The notes under the pieces: generated by a model | Database searches by the model: none | The model's input: only the letters and a program-made list of their open reading frames with translations | What the model was told of the DNA's origin: nothing | NCBI GenBank assembly: GCA_028280965.1 | Contig: JANQKT010000121.1 | Coordinates: forward strand, 1-38,151 | Length of the DNA stretch: 38,151 bases | Direction of reading: 5' to 3' | Source of the DNA: Phycisphaeraceae bacterium | Lineage (GTDB): Bacteria > Planctomycetota > Phycisphaerae > Phycisphaerales > Phycisphaeraceae | Shown here: piece after piece, positions 23,219 to 31,256 of the stretch | Numbering within the stretch: the stretch's first letter is position 1 | Layout of the letters: the number at the start of each line of letters is the position of its first letter | Translations under genes and position numbers: made by a program

Positions 23219-23224
23219 ACCCCC

Positions 23225-24991
23225 ATGCAGTCCCGACGCGGCATCCCGGTTTCGCCCGGCATCGCGATCGCTAAGGCGGTCGTGCTGGACAACGACGAAC
23301 GCACCGTGCCCAAGCGGCACGTGCCCCCGGAAGGGATCGCGGAGCAGCACGAGCGGGTCGATAGCGCGATCAGCGAGGCGCTCGAGGACCTCGCCGGGCT
23401 GCACAGCCAGACGGCCAGCGTGCTTGGCGACCACCTCGCGGACATCTTCGCGTTCCACTCGGGGCTCTTAAAAGACAAGACGATCGTCTCGCGGTTCCAC
23501 GCGGTGATCGACTCGGAGCGCGTCACCGGGGCGTACGCGGTGTTCACGGTGATGCAGGACCTGGCCGACCAGTTCCTGGCACAGGACAACGCGTTCTTCC
23601 GTGAGCGCGTGACGGACATCTACGACCTCAAGCGCCGGCTCCTGGAAAAACTCGTCGGCGAGCAGCGGTCGGCGCTGGCGGGGCTGGAGCAGCCGGCGAT
23701 CGTCGTCGCCCACGACCTCACGCCCAGCCAGACCGCGGCGCTGGACCGCAAGCTGATCCGCGGGCTCGCGACGGACCTGGGCGGGCGCACCAGCCACACC
23801 GCGATCCTCGCGCACGCGCTGGGCATCCCCGCTGTCGTCGGGCTGCACGACATCACCAAGCGCGTCGCGACCGGTGACATGCTGATCCTCGACGGCCACC
23901 GCGGCCACGCCGTCATCCAGCCGGACGCGGCGCAGCTGCTCGAATCCCGCCAGGAGGCGCGTGCCTACCGCGAGCAGGAAAAAGCGCTCAAGAAGCTCCG
24001 CGACCAGCCGGCGGTCACGACCGACGGCACCGAGATCACGCTGCAAGCGAACATCGAGTTCACCGAGGAGGTCCCCGAGGCGATCGAGTTCGGCGCCCAG
24101 GGCATCGGGCTGTACCGCACCGAGTTTTTATTCATGGACGCGGACCGGGTCCCGACCGAGGACCAGCAGGTCGAGGCCTACGCCGGCGCGGTCAGAGCGC
24201 TCGGCGGCCGGCCGCTGACGATCCGAACACTGGACTTGGGCGCGGACAAGATCGCGCCCGGCCTGGCGGATCTGCACGACGAGGCGGAGCCGAACCCGTT
24301 CCTGGGCTGCCGGTCGATCCGCCTGTGCCTGCAGCACCTGGAGCTGTTCCGAACCCAGCTCCGCGCGATCCTGCGGGCCTCCAGCGAGGGACCGGTAAGG
24401 ATTATGTTCCCGCTGATCTGCAACATCATGGAGCTTCGGCAGGCGAAGATGATCCTCTCCGACGTCCGGGAAGACCTCGAGGATCAGGGTGTCGCGGTCG
24501 GTGAGGTGCCCGTGGGCATGATGATCGAGGTGCCCTCGGCGGCGCTGCAGGCGGCAAAGCTGGCCAAGGAGGTCGATTTCTTCTCGGTCGGCACGAACGA
24601 CCTCATTCAGTACACTGTAGCGGTTGACCGATCCAATGAGCGGATCGCGAGCCTGTACTCCGGGGCCCACCCCGCGGTGCTGGAGCTGATCAAGGGCGTG
24701 GTCCGGGCCGCCAACCACGCCGGGATCGCCGTGAGTTTGTGCGGCGAGATGGCGGGCGACCCCGAGTTCACCATGCTGTTGTTGGGCATGGGCTTACGGA
24801 CGTTCTCGATCACCCCGCCAGCCATCCCGGGCATCAAGCGGGTCGTCCGCTCGGTGGGGATCGAACGCTGCAAGCGCGTCGCCCGTAAAGCTGGTAGCTT
24901 TGACAACGACCGCGAGGTGCTGAACTACCTGCGGGATGAACTGAACCGAATAACCCCCGGGGCCGTGACTGGACGGTCCATGAACTACTGA
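23225..24991 (+). CDS. ptsI: Phosphoenolpyruvate-protein phosphotransferase (PTS enzyme I)
   Basis: Transfers phosphate from PEP to HPr, the first step of the phosphotransferase system, in the cytoplasm. 588 residues, the usual size. The N-terminal GIPVSPGIAIAKAVV opens the HPr-binding/swivel domain. The phosphorylated histidine is H191 in GGRTSHTAILAHALGIPAVV. The C-terminal PEP-binding barrel has GIGLYRTEFLFMD, RTLDLGADK and the signature FFSVGTNDLIQYTVAVDRSN, with the catalytic Cys in SLCGEMAGD. No HPr or enzyme II gene is adjacent. In planctomycetes such PTS parts are often incomplete and may be regulatory rather than sugar-transporting. The start has no Shine-Dalgarno sequence. Confidence 0.95.
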   Translation: MQSRRGIPVSPGIAIAKAVVLDNDERTVPKRHVPPEGIAEQHERVDSAISEALEDLAGLHSQTASVLGDHLADIFAFHSGLLKDKTIVSRFHAVIDSERVTGAYAVFTVMQDLADQFLAQDNAFFRERVTDIYDLKRRLLEKLVGEQRSALAGLEQPAIVVAHDLTPSQTAALDRKLIRGLATDLGGRTSHTAILAHALGIPAVVGLHDITKRVATGDMLILDGHRGHAVIQPDAAQLLESRQEARAYREQEKALKKLRDQPAVTTDGTEITLQANIEFTEEVPEAIEFGAQGIGLYRTEFLFMDADRVPTEDQQVEAYAGAVRALGGRPLTIRTLDLGADKIAPGLADLHDEAEPNPFLGCRSIRLCLQHLELFRTQLRAILRASSEGPVRIMFPLICNIMELRQAKMILSDVREDLEDQGVAVGEVPVGMMIEVPSAALQAAKLAKEVDFFSVGTNDLIQYTVAVDRSNERIASLYSGAHPAVLELIKGVVRAANHAGIAVSLCGEMAGDPEFTMLLLGMGLRTFSITPPAIPGIKRVVRSVGIERCKRVARKAGSFDNDREVLNYLRDELNRITPGAVTGRSMNY

Positions 24992-25063
24992 CCCCGGGAC
25001 AAAAGAACTGGCCCCAGACCGATCGCCGCGCGGACCTGCGCCGGCTGAGCGGAGACGGGGCCC

Positions 25064-25101
25064 CAAGACAAGGAAGTCTTGAGGCTTGAGGCTTGAGGCT
25101 T
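25064..25101. repeat. Hairpin and GAGGCTT tandem repeat upstream of the RNase G/E gene
   Basis: CAAGAC-AAGGAA-GTCTTG (25064-25081) is followed by three perfect GAGGCTT copies (25081-25101). About 60 bases later, CAAGCCCC...CCCCAAGCC (25161-25188) is roughly complementary, so the leader could fold over a longer range. RNase E is known to control its own mRNA through its leader; whether this one does is not shown. Confidence 0.65.
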
Positions 25102-25197
25102 GACCACCACCCGTGCAACGATGTGCGCCTATCACGGCGCGATCCTGTCGCATGAGTGCGCAAGCCCCAGGACCCAGGCCCCAAGCCTAAACACAAC

Positions 25198-27567
25198 GTG
25201 TCCAAAGAAATGCTTATCAACTTCGTGCCCGGCGAGGAGTGCCGGATCGCGATCGTCGAAGACGGCAAGCTCGAAGAGTACTACCAGGAACGGGCGTCCG
25301 CCCAGTCCCACGTCTCGAACATCTACAAGGGCCGGGTCACCAACATCGAGCCGGCGATCCAGGCCGCGTTCGTCGACTTCGGCCTGGAGCGCAACGGCTT
25401 CCTGCACATCTCTGACCTGCACCCCAAATACTTCCCGGGCAAGGACCGCGAGGCGTTCGAGAAGGTCGGCAAGAAGACGGCTCGCCGCGACCGCCCGCCG
25501 ATCCAGAAGTGTTTGAAGCGCGGCGACGAGGTGCTCGTGCAGGTGCTCAAGGAGGGCATCGGCACCAAGGGCCCGACGCTGACCAGCTACCTGTCGATCC
25601 CCGGCCGGTTCCTGGTGATGATGCCGGACATGAAGCAGCTCGGCGTGTCGCGCAAGGTCGAGGACGACGACGCGCGGAAAGAGACGCGCAAGATCCTCAA
25701 GGAGCTGGACCCGCCGAGCGATTTCGGGTTTATCGTCCGCACCGCGGGGATCGGGCAGACCAAGACCGACCTTAAACGCGACCTGTCGTACCTGGTCCGC
25801 TTGTGGAAGAACATCGAGCGCAACCGCAAGAAGATCCGGCGGACCGGCGAGCTCTACGCCGAGTCGGACCTGGTGATCCGCACGATCCGCGATGTGTTCA
25901 CCGCCGATACCGAGCGGGTGATCGTGGACGACCTCACCGCGGCGCGGCGCGCGGCGGACTTCCTGCGTGTCGCCAGCCCGCGCTCGAAGACCGAGGTCGT
26001 GTACTACGACGACCCGGTGCCGCTGTTGCACCGCAAGGGGATCGAGACGCAGATCGGCCTGATCGGCGCCCGCGAGGTGCCGCTGCCGTCCGGCGGGGCG
26101 CTGGTCATCGACCAGACCGAGGCGCTCGTCGCGATCGACGTGAACTCCGGCAAGAGCCGCAAGGCCCGCGACGCGGAGACCAACGCGCTGAACACCAACC
26201 TCGAGGCGGTGGACGAGATCTGCCGGCAGCTGCGCCTGCGCGACCTGGGCGGGATCGTGGTCAACGACCTGATCGATATGCGCCCGGCCCGCAACCGCAA
26301 GAAGGTCGAGGCGCGGATGAAGGAGAACCTGAAGAAGGATCGGGCGAAGACCAAGGTCGGCCCGATCAGCGGGTTCGGCCTGCTGGAGATGACGCGCCAA
26401 CGGATGCGTCCGTCGCTGAAGAAGTCGATCCACGCCGAGTGCCGCCACTGCGCCGGGTTGGGCTACACCCAGAGCGCCGAGTCGGTCGTGCTCAACGTGA
26501 TGCGCCGGCTGGCGCTGGTGATGCAGCGGGATGATGTCGCGCGTGTCGAGCTGACGATCAGCCCAGACGTCGCGTTTCAGCTCTTGAACCGCAAACGCAA
26601 CGAGCTGACGCACCTCGAGGAGTCGCACGGCAAGGCGGTGCTCGTCCGTGTCGGCGGCGGGCGGCTGGACTACATCGCTATCGACGCCTACGACAGCCGC
26701 AACCAGCCCCTGGCGACCGAGGACGAGGACACGCTCAAGAACCTCCGCAAGGCATCGAAGACCACCTACCGCCAGCTCGACGCCCCGGACCTGCCCGAGA
26801 CGGTCGCGCCCGTCGTCGCGGACGAGGCCGAAGACGAAGCCCCGGCGGAGGGCGCTTCAGCAGCCATGGAATCCGAGGAAACCGCAGACACCGAGGACGC
26901 CGAAGACAAGCCAAAGAAGAAGCGCCGACGCCGTCGCCGACGCAAGAAGAAATCGGACGGCGAGGATGCTGAAGCAGCATCGGAAGACGGCGATACCGCC
27001 GAACCATCGGACCCTGATCAGGCACCCGACGACCCTGCTCAAGCCGCGGAAGATAAGCAAGCGTCTGATACAGACGACACCGAGGCGTCGGCGCCCGACG
27101 AAGACGCCGAAGACAAGCCCAAAAAGAAACGCCGACGACGCAGGCGCGGCGGTCGCAGCCGCAAGAAGAACACCGACGGCGACGAAGCCGGCGACAGCGC
27201 CGGCACCGACGACAATGCGCCCACAGCCGATGCCGACGCCCATGAAGCGCCGATGCTTGCGGCGGAGGCAGCAGAAGCGTCTCAAGATGCGGACAGCGCC
27301 GACGCCCAACCGGAAGACAAGCCTAAAAAGAAACGCCGATCGCGAAGCCGTTCCAAGAAGAAGGCGGCAGGCACAGGGTCCAGCACCGCGCCGGAACCCG
27401 ACGCAACGGGACTAACCGCCGACGCGTCCTCCAACGGCGAGGTAACGGGCGACAAACCCAAGCGCGTCAAGCCCTCGAAGAAGAAGAAGATCGTCAAGCG
27501 CAACGCCCCGCCGCCGGAAGCGGTGAGCGCCGGGTACTCCAACCGCCGCCAGGACGACAGGGAGTAG
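25198..27567 (+). CDS. rng: Ribonuclease G/E family endoribonuclease
   Basis: Endonuclease that starts mRNA decay and processes rRNA. After MLINFVPGEECRIAIVEDGK comes the S1 RNA-binding domain with its insertion (about 40-140: NIYKGRVTNIEPAIQAAFVD). The 5'-sensor region and the DNase I-like catalytic domain follow (LVIDQTEALVAIDVNSGKSR and GGIVVNDLIDM, carrying the Mg2+-binding aspartates). The zinc-link appears as CRHCAGLG. The last about 230 residues are disordered, with four DKPKKKRR- or DKPKRVKP-type basic blocks between acidic stretches, like the RNA-binding arm of RNase E. GTG 25198 was chosen to fit the family N-terminus; GTG 25156 would add 14 residues from a repeat, and ATG 25210 would lose four. 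One base separates it from dxr. Confidence 0.93.
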   Translation: MSKEMLINFVPGEECRIAIVEDGKLEEYYQERASAQSHVSNIYKGRVTNIEPAIQAAFVDFGLERNGFLHISDLHPKYFPGKDREAFEKVGKKTARRDRPPIQKCLKRGDEVLVQVLKEGIGTKGPTLTSYLSIPGRFLVMMPDMKQLGVSRKVEDDDARKETRKILKELDPPSDFGFIVRTAGIGQTKTDLKRDLSYLVRLWKNIERNRKKIRRTGELYAESDLVIRTIRDVFTADTERVIVDDLTAARRAADFLRVASPRSKTEVVYYDDPVPLLHRKGIETQIGLIGAREVPLPSGGALVIDQTEALVAIDVNSGKSRKARDAETNALNTNLEAVDEICRQLRLRDLGGIVVNDLIDMRPARNRKKVEARMKENLKKDRAKTKVGPISGFGLLEMTRQRMRPSLKKSIHAECRHCAGLGYTQSAESVVLNVMRRLALVMQRDDVARVELTISPDVAFQLLNRKRNELTHLEESHGKAVLVRVGGGRLDYIAIDAYDSRNQPLATEDEDTLKNLRKASKTTYRQLDAPDLPETVAPVVADEAEDEAPAEGASAAMESEETADTEDAEDKPKKKRRRRRRRKKKSDGEDAEAASEDGDTAEPSDPDQAPDDPAQAAEDKQASDTDDTEASAPDEDAEDKPKKKRRRRRRGGRSRKKNTDGDEAGDSAGTDDNAPTADADAHEAPMLAAEAAEASQDADSADAQPEDKPKKKRRSRSRSKKKAAGTGSSTAPEPDATGLTADASSNGEVTGDKPKRVKPSKKKKIVKRNAPPPEAVSAGYSNRRQDDRE
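26965..26981. repeat. Short palindrome in the RNase G/E tail
   Basis: GATGCTG-AAG-CAGCATC, a perfect 7-bp inverted repeat within codons for DAEAAS. A longer relative with the same core lies in the photolyase gene (36687-36708). Confidence 0.6.
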
Positions 27568-27568
27568 C

Positions 27569-28798
27569 GTGACCGCCAGCCCCGACCAGCCTCGGAAGCT
27601 CATCGTGCTCGGCTCGACCGGGTCGATCGGCGTCAACACGCTGAGCGTGGTCGATCACCTGCGCCGCAACGGCCTGCCAATGCAAGTGGTCGGCCTGGCG
27701 GCGCGGTCGAGCACGAAGGCGCTCATCGATCAGGCCAAGCGATTCAGCGTGAGGCACCTCGCCGTTGCGGACCCCGCCAGCGCGGCATCGCTGCAGCAGG
27801 CGCTGCCGGACGCCGAGGTGTCCGCCGGGCCCGACGCGGCCGAGCGGCTGGTGCGCGAGACAGACTGCACGGATGTCGCCGCGGCGATCGTTGGGACCGC
27901 CGGTCTGCCCGCGACACTCGCGGCTGCCGAGCTTGGCCACCGGATTCATCTGGCGAACAAGGAAACGCTCGTCGCCGCCGGCGAGTTGGTCACGCGCACC
28001 GCTTCGGCCAACGGTGCGCAGCTCCTGCCCGTGGACTCCGAGCACTCGGCGATCTTCCAGTGCCTGGCCGGCGCTCCCGACTCGCCGAACAACAACACCG
28101 TCCGCCGGCTGGTCCTTACCGCGTCCGGCGGCGCGTTCCGTGATCGGCCGATCGACGAGATCGCTAACGCCACGCCCGAAGACGCGCTCAAGCACCCGAC
28201 CTGGGACATGGGCCCGGAGGTCACCATCGACTCGGCGACGATGATGAACAAGGGCCTGGAGATCATCGAGGCCCACTGGCTGTTCGGCCTCGCACCCGAC
28301 CGCATCCAGCCGATCATCCACCCGCAGTCGCTGGTGCACAGCTTCGTCGAGTTTGTTGATGGCTCGGTGCTCGCGCAGCTCGGCCCGCCGGACATGCGCA
28401 CGCCGATCCAGGCCGCTTTGACCTGGCCGACGCGCACCGCCGGCTGCGGCGACAAGCTCGACTGGACGCGTTTAAGCGATCTGAACTTCTACCCGCCCGA
28501 CCCCGCGCGCTACCCGGCGATCGAGCTGTGCTACCACGCCCTGCGCCTCGGCGGCACCGCGCCCGCCGTCCTCAACGCCGCCAACGAGATGGCGGTACAA
28601 GCGTTCCTGGACCGCAAGATCGCGTTCGGGCGGATCGTGGAACTGGTCAGCGATGCGCTAGGGGCAATCAAACCGCAGCCGGCGGACGACCTGGCTACGA
28701 TCCTAGAAGCGGATCAAGCCGCGCGGCGATCAGTTAGCACGACTATCAAAAGGGGGACAGGCATTCCTGCCTGTCAATCGGCGGAGCCGAAACCTTAA
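27569..28798 (+). CDS. dxr: 1-deoxy-D-xylulose 5-phosphate reductoisomerase
   Basis: Second step of the MEP isoprenoid pathway: DXP to 2-C-methyl-D-erythritol 4-phosphate with NADPH and a divalent metal. The NADPH-binding GSTGSIGVNTLSVVDHL starts at residue 11. ANKETLVAAGELV, PVDSEHSAIFQCL, TASGGAFRD and HPTWDMGPEVTIDSATMMNK supply the substrate and metal site. The GTG start lies one base after the RNase stop, so expression is probably coupled. The last 15 residues (RGTGIPACQSAEPKP) and the stop codon are encoded by a REPIN inserted at the 3' end (28752-28855), so the native C-terminus was replaced or extended. At 409 residues it is slightly longer than typical. It fits with the isoprenoid-using quinone genes at the left end. 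Confidence 0.95.
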   Translation: MTASPDQPRKLIVLGSTGSIGVNTLSVVDHLRRNGLPMQVVGLAARSSTKALIDQAKRFSVRHLAVADPASAASLQQALPDAEVSAGPDAAERLVRETDCTDVAAAIVGTAGLPATLAAAELGHRIHLANKETLVAAGELVTRTASANGAQLLPVDSEHSAIFQCLAGAPDSPNNNTVRRLVLTASGGAFRDRPIDEIANATPEDALKHPTWDMGPEVTIDSATMMNKGLEIIEAHWLFGLAPDRIQPIIHPQSLVHSFVEFVDGSVLAQLGPPDMRTPIQAALTWPTRTAGCGDKLDWTRLSDLNFYPPDPARYPAIELCYHALRLGGTAPAVLNAANEMAVQAFLDRKIAFGRIVELVSDALGAIKPQPADDLATILEADQAARRSVSTTIKRGTGIPACQSAEPKP

Positions 28799-28855
28799 CA
28801 ACTAGCAATTGATTCAGGCCTCCGGCCTGACGACAGGCAGGAATGCCTGTCCCCC
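28752..28855. repeat. REPIN, family 2, copy 3 (overlaps the end of dxr)
   Basis: Arms at 28752-28775 and 28832-28855 match the RAYT-flanking copies. The centre differs and has an extra hairpin CAGGCC-TCC-GGCCTG (28815-28829). Its first 47 bases are the end of dxr; the rest lies between dxr and rseP. Confidence 0.9.
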
Positions 28856-28886
28856 TGAAAACAAACCACCAACGGATAACACCGAC

Positions 28887-31097
28887 ATGCTCGCATTCAT
28901 TGAACCCTTTGGATTCCCCCTCATCGAGTTCATCTACCTGGTGCTCGGCTTCGGGTTCCTGATCTTCGTGCACGAGCTGGGCCACTTCGCGGTCGCCAAG
29001 TGGGTCGGCATCCGCTGCCCGCAGTTCGCGATCGGGTTCGGTAAGGCAATGTGCTCCTGGCGCAAGGGCATCGGTTTCGTTGCCGGCTCGACCGAGGCCG
29101 AGTATGAAAAGCGGTGCATCGAAAAACTCAAGGCCGACGGCGTCGAGCCCGAGGCCGACGGCCCGCATACCGGCACGGCACGCTACGACACGGACGTCGT
29201 CAAGGAAGAGCACAAGAACAGCTACACGGGTAAACAGATCTTCGCGGTCGGCGACGGGCTGGGCCTGGGCGCGACCGAGTACCGCCTGAACTACCTGCCG
29301 CTGGGCGGGTACGTCAAGATGCTCGGACAGGAGGACATGGACCCCAACGCGAAGTCCGACGACCCGAACGCGTACAACAACAAGCCGATCTGGGCCCGGG
29401 CCTGCGTCATCTCCGCGGGTGTGGTGATGAACATGATCTTTGGCGCGATCTTCCTGGCGATCGCTTTCTTGATGGGCGTCGAGTTCCCCAAGGCGACCGT
29501 CGGTCAGGTCCAACCGGGCATGCCCGCGGCGACGACATACGCAGACGGACACGAAGACGATCTGCGCTACCTCGGCCTGCGCGAGGGAGACGTGATCTTG
29601 TCGGTCAACGGCAAGGCACCGGAGGACTTCAAGGACGTCGCCATCGCGGTCGCGCTGAGCAGCAGCAGCAGCGTGGTCGAACTCGAAGTTGAACGTCATG
29701 GTGAGGACGAGCCGCTGACCTTCCAGCTCAAGCCCGAGCGGCAGAAAGACGGCGAGCGGCTCTTGTCCGCCGGGTTCACGGCCGGGCCGGGGCTGAAGCT
29801 CGCTTATGATAAGACCGCCGAAGGCCCGATCGTCGAGTGGTTTGACAATCGGCTCGAAGCGGTGCCGGTCGAGCAGCGCCCTGCGGGTGAGCTGATCCAC
29901 ATCGCCAAGGTCAACGGCGAGTCGGTCGAGAACTACGCCGATTACCTTGCTGCGTTCGCCGCGTCCGGCGGCAGGCCGTTACAGGTCACGCTCAATGATC
30001 CGGCCGAGGAAGGCGCGACCGTGACGTTCGACGTCACGCCGCTGCCGACTCTGACCCGCGAATCCGAACGGCCCGCGCACCTCCTGGGCATGATCCCGGC
30101 CGGGCGGATCGTTGCGGTCTCCGAGGACTCGCCGGCAGAGGAGGCCGGCCTGAAAAAAGGTGACCTGCTCCTGAAGGTCGGCGATACCCAGCGGTTCAAC
30201 AGCGTTGTCGGCTTGCAGATGACGATCCTCGACAACCCGGAACAGGGCTTTGAGTTTGTTGTGCTTCGCGACGGCAAGGTCGTTGACCTCGGCACGATCG
30301 AGCCGAACGATGACGGCATCTTCGGCCTGCGTGTCGAGCCGGCGTATAACACGCCTGTGATTTCGCAGGTGCTCAAGGGCACGCCCGCCGACGCGCTGGA
30401 TCAGGCCGACGGCTTCATGCCCGGCACGACAATCACGCACATCAATGGCCTGGCCGTCAACAGCTGGGCGGATATGCAACGCCTATTTGTCCAACTGCAA
30501 GAGCAATCCGCGAGCGACGCTGGCCCGATCAAGTATGCGGTAACGATCCAGCTGCCGGTACCGAACACCAAGCCCGAGCAGGTCGAGCTGACACTGACCG
30601 ATGAAGGTGCCGCCGGCCTCGCCGCCACAGGCTGGCAGCCGGACCACACGGCATACGTACCGACCACCGACTTTGTCACCGTCAAGGCCGAGGGGCTGGG
30701 CGACGCGCTCTTGATCGGCGTGGACAAGTCGCGCGACTTCGTCTTGCAGACCTACATCACCCTGCTGCGGCTGATCCAGGGCGACGTGAAGATCTACAAC
30801 CTCCGCGGGCCGGTCGGCATCATCTCGACGGGCACGCAGGTCGCCGAGCAGGGCATCCCTTACCTGCTGTTCTTCCTCGGGCTGATCTCGATCAACCTGG
30901 CGGTGATCAACTTCCTGCCGATCCCGATCGTGGACGGCGGGCACATGGTTTTCCTGGCCTGGGAGAAGATCACGGGCAAGCCGCCGAGCGAGAAGGTGCA
31001 GGTCGTCTCGCTGTACGCGGGGCTGGCGGTGATCGGGTTCGTGTTCATCGCGACATTCTACTTCGATGTGATGCGCGAGATCAGCAAGATCTTCTGA
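28887..31097 (+). CDS. rseP: RIP-type site-2 zinc metalloprotease RseP
   Basis: Intramembrane protease that cuts anti-sigma factors or leftover signal peptides within the membrane. The zinc-binding HELGH is H29-E30-x2-H33 in the first membrane helix. The C-terminal motif NFLPIPIVDGGH (near 675) supplies the third metal ligand. Between them are at least three PDZ-like regions, around 230 (GLREGDVILSVNGKAPEDF), 425 (GLKKGDLLLKVGDTQRFNS) and 515 (GTTITHINGLAVNSW). At 736 residues it is much longer than the roughly 450 of E. coli RseP, with an extra soluble stretch (about 60-140) before the second helix and an expanded PDZ region. The frame is open upstream to 28809 inside the REPIN; ATG 28887 starts the hydrophobic N-terminus. 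Confidence 0.93.
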   Translation: MLAFIEPFGFPLIEFIYLVLGFGFLIFVHELGHFAVAKWVGIRCPQFAIGFGKAMCSWRKGIGFVAGSTEAEYEKRCIEKLKADGVEPEADGPHTGTARYDTDVVKEEHKNSYTGKQIFAVGDGLGLGATEYRLNYLPLGGYVKMLGQEDMDPNAKSDDPNAYNNKPIWARACVISAGVVMNMIFGAIFLAIAFLMGVEFPKATVGQVQPGMPAATTYADGHEDDLRYLGLREGDVILSVNGKAPEDFKDVAIAVALSSSSSVVELEVERHGEDEPLTFQLKPERQKDGERLLSAGFTAGPGLKLAYDKTAEGPIVEWFDNRLEAVPVEQRPAGELIHIAKVNGESVENYADYLAAFAASGGRPLQVTLNDPAEEGATVTFDVTPLPTLTRESERPAHLLGMIPAGRIVAVSEDSPAEEAGLKKGDLLLKVGDTQRFNSVVGLQMTILDNPEQGFEFVVLRDGKVVDLGTIEPNDDGIFGLRVEPAYNTPVISQVLKGTPADALDQADGFMPGTTITHINGLAVNSWADMQRLFVQLQEQSASDAGPIKYAVTIQLPVPNTKPEQVELTLTDEGAAGLAATGWQPDHTAYVPTTDFVTVKAEGLGDALLIGVDKSRDFVLQTYITLLRLIQGDVKIYNLRGPVGIISTGTQVAEQGIPYLLFFLGLISINLAVINFLPIPIVDGGHMVFLAWEKITGKPPSEKVQVVSLYAGLAVIGFVFIATFYFDVMREISKIF

Positions 31098-31103
31098 TCT
31101 GTG

Positions 31104-31184
31104 TTGCGGGTGACGCGGAGCGTCCCGTGCATCGATGACGCGTGTCAGGGCTCAAGGGGGACGCTGCGCGTCTCCCGCTAAACG
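31104..31184. repeat. REPIN-like inverted repeat, family 1
   Basis: Left arm GCGGGTGACGCGGAGCGTCC (from about 31106) and right arm GGGGACGCTGCGCGTCTCCC followed by GCTAAACG (to 31184). The outer sequence matches the elements at 1-79 and 33637-33667. Confidence 0.7.
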
Positions 31185-31213
31185 TGGTTGCCCCGCCGTT
31201 TTGCTGCCTTTTG

Positions 31214-31219
31214 TATACT
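31214..31219 (+). promoter_or_regulatory. Candidate -10 box for yidC
   Basis: TGTATACTGCC contains TATACT, 37 bases before ATG 31257 and 7 bases before the alternative TTG start 31227. If TTG is used the transcript would be leaderless. No strong -35 at 16-18 bases. Confidence 0.4.
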
Positions 31220-31256
31220 GCCCCGCTTGTCCAAGAAAGCCAACAACTCGTCGCCG

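Noticed and set aside
23225-24991. A complete PTS operon.
   Set aside because: Only enzyme I is present; no HPr or enzyme II gene lies on either side.
25132-26628. A 498-codon minus-strand open frame opposite the RNase G/E gene, and similar long frames opposite fumC, dxr, yidC and rseP.
   Set aside because: These are antisense shadows of strongly biased G+C-rich genes. They show no family motifs and are rich in Arg, His, Asp and Val, typical of antisense translation.
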